A stretch of 25,466 nt of DNA, from NCBI GenBank assembly GCA_002319925.1, contig DCFP01000130.1:1-25466 (forward strand), written 5' to 3'. The notes below the pieces were generated by a model. It was not told where the DNA came from. It saw only the letters and a program-made list of their open reading frames with translations, and did not search any database. Positions within the stretch are counted from its first letter, which is position 1; every line of letters starts with the position of its first letter. Of this stretch, positions 22,001 to 25,466 are shown one piece after another. The translations under genes were made by a program, and so were the position numbers. The stretch comes from Holophagaceae bacterium UBA1801. Lineage in GTDB: Bacteria; Acidobacteriota; Holophagae; Holophagales; Holophagaceae.

Positions 22001-22151
22001 CCTCCAGGATCACATCTTTGAAGGCCGGGTCATTGCGTTCAGAGGAAGGCTCACCGAAGGCAATGTCGGGACCGTAGAGAATGGAATAACCCTGGCCCTC
22101 CAGCCACGCCAGGGCAGCTTCTTCGACAACTGATTCGGTGAAGGCAGGCAT
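19008..22151 (-). CDS. hsdR: Type I restriction enzyme, restriction/translocation subunit HsdR
   Basis: This complete 1047-residue motor-nuclease is required for cleavage by type I complexes but not for methylation. The nuclease domain (about 1-230) shows D146 (RPDVVLFVNG) and E160-LK162 (AVIELKN). The SF2 motor has Walker A HTQGSGKS (324-331), TDRNDL (356-361), DEAH (431-434), TGTP (461-464), then VCMSRR, IVRDMWLTGFDAP and AIARVNR motifs. A helical C-terminal region for complex assembly ends the protein. The start ATG is 5 nt after the stop of the Mrr-like gene and has little ribosome site, so translation probably depends on reinitiation. It is GC-rich, unlike the Mrr-like gene and the first HsdS target domain. 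All catalytic motifs look intact. Confidence 0.96.
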   Translation of the reverse strand: MPAFTESVVEEAALAWLEGQGYSILYGPDIAFGEPSSERNDPAFKDVILEGRLRSALAQLNPTLPVEALDDAFRKLTRLEAPTLIERNRAVHRLLVDGINVEYRRKDGSIAGAQAKVLDYDQPDANDWAAVNQFTVVEGQHNRRPDVVLFVNGLPLAVIELKNPADEQATIQTAFRQLQTYQAQIPVLFATNAVLVVSDGVEARVGTLGAGREWFKPWRTIGGQEDASARLVELQVVLKGVFQKRRLLDLVRFFIVFEELGDGKLVKKMAGYHQFHAVNVAVEETLRAAKIISEDRVQESSGNYHAGGRSGGEPGDRRVGVVWHTQGSGKSLSMAFYAGRIILHPEMANPTVVVLTDRNDLDDQLFGTFARCKDLLRQDPKQAEDRTDLRKKLSVASGGVVFTTIQKFLPDERGDRHPVLSDRRNIVVLADEAHRSQYDFIDGFARHLRDALPNASFIGFTGTPIERADASTRAVFGDTISVYDIQRAVHDGATVPIYYESRLAKLELKDSERPHLDQDFEEATEGEEVERKEKLKSRWAQLEAVVGSENRIQLIAQDLVDHWEKRLSTMDGKAMVVCMSRRICMALYQALIKLRPEWHSDSDEEGVLKVVMTGSASDPLEWQGHIRSKARREVMAQRFRKPSDPFRIVIVRDMWLTGFDAPSLHTMYVDKPMRGHGLMQAIARVNRVFKDKPGGLVVDYLGLADELKQALATYTEAGGKGKTALDQAEAVALMLEKAEICRSLFHGFDHSNWITGRAQERLALLPEAQEHILAQENGKDRLLAAVTELSQAFALAVPHEAAIAIRDEVGFYQAVRSVLAKREAGDQRSDEELDHAIRQIISKAVVSDQVVDIFTAAGLKKPDISILSDEFLAEVRGLPQRNLAVELLQKLLKGEIRTRAKRNVVQARSFAELLEQAVRKYQNRAIETAQVIEELIQLAKEMKAADARGESLGLSEDELAFYDALETNDSAVKVLGEPTLQAIARELVETVRKNVTIDWTLRDNVRAQLRVLVKRILRKYGYPPDKQEKATATVLEQAEVIMADLME

Positions 22152-22156
22152 TTTGC

Positions 22157-23119
22157 TTAATTCCGAACACGATAGAAAGGTTGCTTATCAACTAAAGCCG
22201 CATCAACTTTCGTTTTGAGCCAAACCTTCATGTCAGCTTCCTGATTCAGAAGGGAAACAATTTCCTCAAGCACGGATAACACAATGACTTTTCCCTGCAC
22301 AATGGCGTCTTTACATTGAGAAATAGCTGAATCGGTAAAATCGGTATAAGAAATAAAAAGGCCCCTTACCTGCCCGCCTCGACTGAAGACACGCACAAGA
22401 TGTGGTGCAATTTCCGCTGATCCAAGGGGTGCGTTCCACCATTTCATTTCAACTAGATATAAAATGCCATCAATCTCGACTAAGCCATCTATCTGTTCAA
22501 TGATACCTTCTCCGCATTTACCCTTTATTGTGAAAGCTTCCCTTACGAGAAGACCACAACTGGCAAAGAGGCGGTTTAAAACTGCCTCTAATGCCTTACC
22601 TCGTTTATGAGCATCCCTTTCCCCGAAAAGCGCAAACAAATCCGCTTTGACTTTATCTCGCTCTGCTTTTAGCCGTTGCCGTTCCTTTGCTGCGGCGTCC
22701 TGTTCCTCGAGCCTGCGGCGTCTCTCTGTATCTTTCTCAATGCTCATCCGAGTAAAACTATCTTTAACGTTGATCAAATCACGGACCTGGGCGACCAAAC
22801 CTCGAGCAGCAGCACGATCATTCTCCCAACATACAGTGAAGTCATCGAATTCAACGATTCGTTTTAACAGTTCACGCCTTATGGCGAGGGCTTGCTCACC
22901 TTGTTCATTTAACTTGCCTAATAGCTCTCTAGTGACTAAATATTTGTTGAACTCAGACTTATCGGCATTTAAGAGTCGCTGATAGGGCCCCAATGTTCGT
23001 TTTGGAACACCAGCGCCCTGAAAGAAGAGAAGCAGGTCCTGTTTTGATTTGCAAAGCTTTGGAACCGTGTCGATCAAAAGTTGAAAAAGCTCGGGTGGGA
23101 AGTGAAAAGTGATGTCCAT
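22157..23119 (-). CDS. Mrr-type restriction endonuclease inserted between hsdS and hsdR
   Basis: The 320-residue product has an N-terminal helical domain of unknown role (about 1-120). A charged coiled coil follows (125-165; EKDTERRRRLEEQDAAAKE region), then an Mrr_cat PD-(D/E)XK domain (170-290). That domain has E178 in helix A (RGKALEAVLNRLF), D211, E224 and K226 (YLVEMKW), then FSRGGQVRGLFIS and KVIVLSVLEEI. All catalytic residues are present. Mrr relatives cut modified or foreign DNA; the target here is unknown. ATG 23119 is preferred over TTG 23122, with AGGGG upstream inside hsdS. The gene starts 3 nt after the hsdS stop and ends 5 nt before hsdR, so it is embedded in the operon. It is clearly AT-richer than hsdR, suggesting separate acquisition. 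Confidence 0.8.
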   Translation of the reverse strand: MDITFHFPPELFQLLIDTVPKLCKSKQDLLLFFQGAGVPKRTLGPYQRLLNADKSEFNKYLVTRELLGKLNEQGEQALAIRRELLKRIVEFDDFTVCWENDRAAARGLVAQVRDLINVKDSFTRMSIEKDTERRRRLEEQDAAAKERQRLKAERDKVKADLFALFGERDAHKRGKALEAVLNRLFASCGLLVREAFTIKGKCGEGIIEQIDGLVEIDGILYLVEMKWWNAPLGSAEIAPHLVRVFSRGGQVRGLFISYTDFTDSAISQCKDAIVQGKVIVLSVLEEIVSLLNQEADMKVWLKTKVDAALVDKQPFYRVRN

Positions 23120-23122
23120 CAA

Positions 23123-24775
23123 TCAACCCCTGGCAAAACTCCAGTCAATACCTGCCCCGCAAGCACCGGAAAGCAGCTTGGGCAGCAGCATATTGCGGAG
23201 GGCCGTCAAGTTACGTATCTCTGCCGTGTTCCGCTCTATTTTGCGTGACCAAGCATCCGTCAGGTTTTCGAATCGATTCAAAACGGTTGGTGCAGGAACC
23301 AGGATTGGGACAGATTCGATGTGCCCCTTGGTTACCGCTTCACGGCTAGCTCCGGCGTTCATGCCGAGCAAATAATCCTTGGTAGATTTTTGTAGAAGGT
23401 GGATGTGTAGGAAGCGATTTGGGATTCCGGGTTTTGCCCGGATGATCGCAACATGCTGATTCACTCGGGCCGGAAGCACGCTCGGCTGCACGATGCATGT
23501 TCTGAGAATTGATGCTCCGGTGATATTCATGAGCACATCCCCCTTCGCGACTTCGACGTTAGTAAGATCATCGGCCTGCTTCGCTGTGATGTAGGCCAGT
23601 CCGTCCCACACGAATTCAGAATCATAGACATTCTGGCTGCGAATGAATGCAATACCTTCCTCGACGTAAACTTCCTTTCCTCCTCTGGGTGTTGCACCGC
23701 TACCGATCTTCACAGTCAGTTCCTTTAACGTTCCAGCTCTCCATCCTTGTGGGATCTCTCCAAGTTCTGAATCATCGAAGGAATCAGGGAACAGCTCCGC
23801 GATATGCGCAGGCAATCCCGTATCGCGCCCTTCGGCCTTGGCGCGGACGGGATCGAAGTCCACGAACCAGGACTTGAAGAGGGCCTGGGCCATGGCCTCC
23901 AGGGTCTGGTTCATGCGGCGGTTGAGTTCGATCTTGTCGTCGAGCATACCGAGGATGTATGCAATGGCGCGTTGCTCGTTTAGCGGAGGGATCGGAATTC
24001 TTATCTTGTTGATGTCCCTGATTGGGAGTTGCGGTTGTGCGCTGCCCGTTTGTAGAGCATCGGCTTGCGCTCGAAATAGAGACGATCGGACGAATAGGTA
24101 TAGATAGCGAGGCAAGAGATCAGACGTTCGTACTCGAAAGATAACCATCCCTGAGTTGATTCGGATGTGCTCGAATGGAACAGAATCGTCATAGTAAGCG
24201 ATGTTGCCTACGGTGCCCCGCGTTGTTAGCACCGCATCATATCGATTCAACTTTCCTTTTCGAAGAATAGCATCTTTCTCAGCTGTGATGAAAGCACAAT
24301 CTGAAAAATCGAATCCGGTACTAGTTACATTCCCTGCATTTAAGAATAGGCAATGTCCGATCGAGTGAAAGTCCGCTTGCTTCGGGTAGTTTATACCTCT
24401 ATCGCCATCGATTATTTCGAGTGGCGCATCAGAGAGCATTGAGACAGTCCAATAACTCGCCATCCCCCTATTCCCGCTAGCCTTCTGCATCACCTCATAG
24501 CCCTGCTCGATAATGCGGCGGAAGTTGTCGCCAAGCGTTGCCCAATCCAACACCTCCACCCGCATGGGTAGATCGGATTCGCCGAAAGCTTCCTCTAATC
24601 GCGCCAGCGTTTCCAATGGCATGGGCGCATCGGACATGATCACCAGGTCAAGATCAGAATGCTCTTTGGCCGTCCAGCGCGCGCGCGAGCCAAAGGCGCG
24701 CACTTCCAGTCCCGGCACATGCCGCGCCAGGATGTCGGCGACCACTTGGAGCAAGTCGGGGCGCAAGTCAATCAT
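23123..24775 (-). CDS. MntA-type nucleotidyltransferase antitoxin fused to type I specificity subunit HsdS
   Basis: One uninterrupted 550-residue frame. Residues 1-100 are a complete MNT-fold minimal nucleotidyltransferase: G29-S30, ten residues, D41-L-D43, and third Asp D77 (VEVLDW), ending EQGYEVMQKA as free-standing MntA proteins do. Residues 105-550 are a full HsdS. Target-recognition domain 1 spans about 105-262, the central conserved helix region 265-310 (NEQRAIAYILGMLDDKIELNRRM). TRD2 covers about 335-495, and the distal conserved helix is 498-538. The start ATG 24775 overlaps the hepT stop as ATGA; an ORF from 24811 is possible but less likely. An internal ATG at 24463 (M105), just after AATAGGGGG, could yield HsdS alone. 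TRD1 is AT-rich relative to flanks. MntA normally neutralises HepT by adenylylating its Tyr. Confidence 0.88.
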   Translation of the reverse strand: MIDLRPDLLQVVADILARHVPGLEVRAFGSRARWTAKEHSDLDLVIMSDAPMPLETLARLEEAFGESDLPMRVEVLDWATLGDNFRRIIEQGYEVMQKASGNRGMASYWTVSMLSDAPLEIIDGDRGINYPKQADFHSIGHCLFLNAGNVTSTGFDFSDCAFITAEKDAILRKGKLNRYDAVLTTRGTVGNIAYYDDSVPFEHIRINSGMVIFRVRTSDLLPRYLYLFVRSSLFRAQADALQTGSAQPQLPIRDINKIRIPIPPLNEQRAIAYILGMLDDKIELNRRMNQTLEAMAQALFKSWFVDFDPVRAKAEGRDTGLPAHIAELFPDSFDDSELGEIPQGWRAGTLKELTVKIGSGATPRGGKEVYVEEGIAFIRSQNVYDSEFVWDGLAYITAKQADDLTNVEVAKGDVLMNITGASILRTCIVQPSVLPARVNQHVAIIRAKPGIPNRFLHIHLLQKSTKDYLLGMNAGASREAVTKGHIESVPILVPAPTVLNRFENLTDAWSRKIERNTAEIRNLTALRNMLLPKLLSGACGAGIDWSFARG

Positions 24776-25185
24776 CGGGTGCGCTCTTGTAATTGAGCCA
24801 GCAAAAAGCACACATCAGGGGCAAATGTTCGCGCGGCCTGATAAACGGCTCCCGCTGTTGCGGAGTTATAGGTGTGGCTGGTCAGATTGCGCTTTTTCAA
24901 ATAATCAAACCACACTTCGGCGTCATGGAGCAGGCCCAATTCATAACCCCGGCGGAACAGGTCGCGGTTGGAGAAACTATCCGCCTTCTCCAAAGCGTAT
25001 TCTTCCAGGTAACGCTTGAGGGTTTTCCAGGCTAGTTCAAAGGTATATTCAAAACGCTGGATAACGCCATCGCGCATTAATTCCCATTCCGGTGTGTCCT
25101 CGGGGTAAGGCGTGTCAGCTTGTGAAGCCAGCGCCGCGGTCAGAGACCGGATGGCATCTTCAAAATTTTGCAAATCAAGCGGCAT
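24772..25185 (-). CDS. hepT: HepT-type HEPN ribonuclease toxin / nucleotidyltransferase substrate-binding protein
   Basis: This 137-residue all-helical protein is of the HI0074/HepT family. The toxin motif R-X4-H-X-Y is intact as R99, H104 and Y106 (RNLTSHTY). In characterised HepT/MntA pairs this motif forms the RNase active site and the Tyr receives AMP groups from MntA. The family pattern FEYTFELAWKTLKRYL is present at 45-60. ATG 25185 is chosen since AGGAGG lies 6 nt upstream; the GTG at 25191 is too close to it. The gene overlaps the hsdM end by 11 nt and the MntA-HsdS start by 4 nt, so it is tightly embedded in the restriction operon. Family is firm; toxicity is inferred from intact motif. 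Confidence 0.92.
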   Translation of the reverse strand: MPLDLQNFEDAIRSLTAALASQADTPYPEDTPEWELMRDGVIQRFEYTFELAWKTLKRYLEEYALEKADSFSNRDLFRRGYELGLLHDAEVWFDYLKKRNLTSHTYNSATAGAVYQAARTFAPDVCFLLAQLQERTR

Positions 25186-25466
25186 TTTCACCCTCCTGGC
25201 CTGAATATCCTAACTCTCTCAAGTTGGCTTCAATGGCTTTATCCAGTCGTCCGGCTTTTTGCATCTGCTCGTGCAAAGTCGTAGTCAATCGCGCCATTTT
25301 GTCAGCAAGCAGTTCACCGTCATCCTCGACCTCTGCCGCGCCCACGTACCGGCCGGGCGTGAGTACGTGACCCTGCTCACGGATTTTATCGAGTGTGACT
25401 GATTTGCAAAAGCCGGACACGTTTTGATAGGCGCTAGCGCCTGCGCCTTCGTCGCCGCGCCAGGCA
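25175..25466 (-). CDS. hsdM: Type I DNA methyltransferase subunit HsdM, C-terminal part (runs off the window)
   Basis: The reading frame stays open from the window edge (AWRGDEGAGASAYQNVSGF...) to TGA 25175, giving 96 C-terminal residues. The segment FCKSVTLDKIREQGHVLTPGRYVGAAEVEDDG is the family-typical HsdM tail. A helical region with DKAIEANLRELGY follows. The catalytic NPPF and SAM-binding motifs lie outside the window. With HsdS it would form the adenine-N6 methyltransferase. It is the first visible gene of the operon and overlaps hepT by 11 nt. Confidence 0.93.
   Translation of the reverse strand, partial: AWRGDEGAGASAYQNVSGFCKSVTLDKIREQGHVLTPGRYVGAAEVEDDGELLADKMARLTTTLHEQMQKAGRLDKAIEANLRELGYSGQEGENAA

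Noticed and set aside
21324..22133. 269-codon plus-strand frame opposite hsdR
   Set aside because: Mirror frame of a well-conserved helicase/nuclease gene; no recognisable protein features or ribosome site.
24776..24811. 12-codon N-terminal extension of the MntA-HsdS fusion
   Set aside because: ATG 24775 overlaps the hepT stop as ATGA and begins the family-typical MIDLRPD sequence; the extension lies within hepT.
13205..25466. Second copy of the tRNA-Glu 3' end as right attachment site
   Set aside because: I looked for GGTTCGAATCCCATTAG-like sequence in the rest of the window and found none, so no attR is annotated.
1..25466. CRISPR array, rRNA or riboswitch
   Set aside because: No regularly spaced direct repeats of CRISPR size, no rRNA-like sequence and no recognisable riboswitch aptamer were seen.

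Overview
The window reads as a bacterial chromosome segment with a GC-rich, vertically inherited left half (about 1-13204) and a compositionally mixed accessory right half (about 13205-25466). Coding is dense, stops are TGA/TAA/TAG and Shine-Dalgarno motifs are clear. An alpha/beta-fused branched-chain-type E1, an alpha/beta-fused indolepyruvate-type ferredoxin oxidoreductase and a secreted beta-helix protein would suit an anaerobic or facultative amino-acid user. My best guess is Acidobacteriota (Holophaga/Geothrix-like), but this is inference only.

Left half. A secreted right-handed beta-helix protein (241-1140, +) converges on a two-gene unit: a GAF/degenerate-GGDEF protein followed by a fused 2-oxoacid dehydrogenase E1 (4378-1215, -). 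Next come an Nfu-type Fe-S scaffold (-), an inositol monophosphatase family enzyme (+) and an epoxide-hydrolase-like alpha/beta hydrolase (-). A minus-strand run follows: LysR regulator, Crp/Fnr regulator, an Mpv17-like membrane protein and the 828-residue fused oxidoreductase. The LysR gene is divergent from a stand-alone B3/B4-domain protein. tRNA-Lys(UUU) and tRNA-Glu(UUC) close the core region behind a recognisable promoter.

Island part 1 (13205-17346, +). Immediately after tRNA-Glu lie a strong terminator, a tandem TATCCCCAAA repeat, a short ORF that may be an integrase remnant, an orphan protein, an excisionase-like HTH protein, a ParB-like protein with a long coiled coil, a tiny overlapping ORF, an HUH-type Rep and a zinc-ribbon MGG-x-GSGR protein. 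This looks like an integrated plasmid-like element using tRNA-Glu as its site. No second copy of the tRNA 3' end is visible, so the right boundary is unknown.

Island part 2 (25466-17420, -). This is a type I restriction-modification operon in the order hsdM (partial) - hepT - mntA::hsdS - Mrr-type endonuclease - hsdR - a 472-residue protein with a PD-(D/E)XK-like C-terminus. The HEPN toxin HepT is complete (R-X4-H-X-Y). Its MNT nucleotidyltransferase antitoxin (GS-X10-DXD intact) is read in one frame into the specificity subunit HsdS. A toxin-antitoxin pair is therefore wired into the subunit shared by restriction and modification. I consider this fusion, together with the two extra nuclease-fold proteins, the most interesting content of the window.
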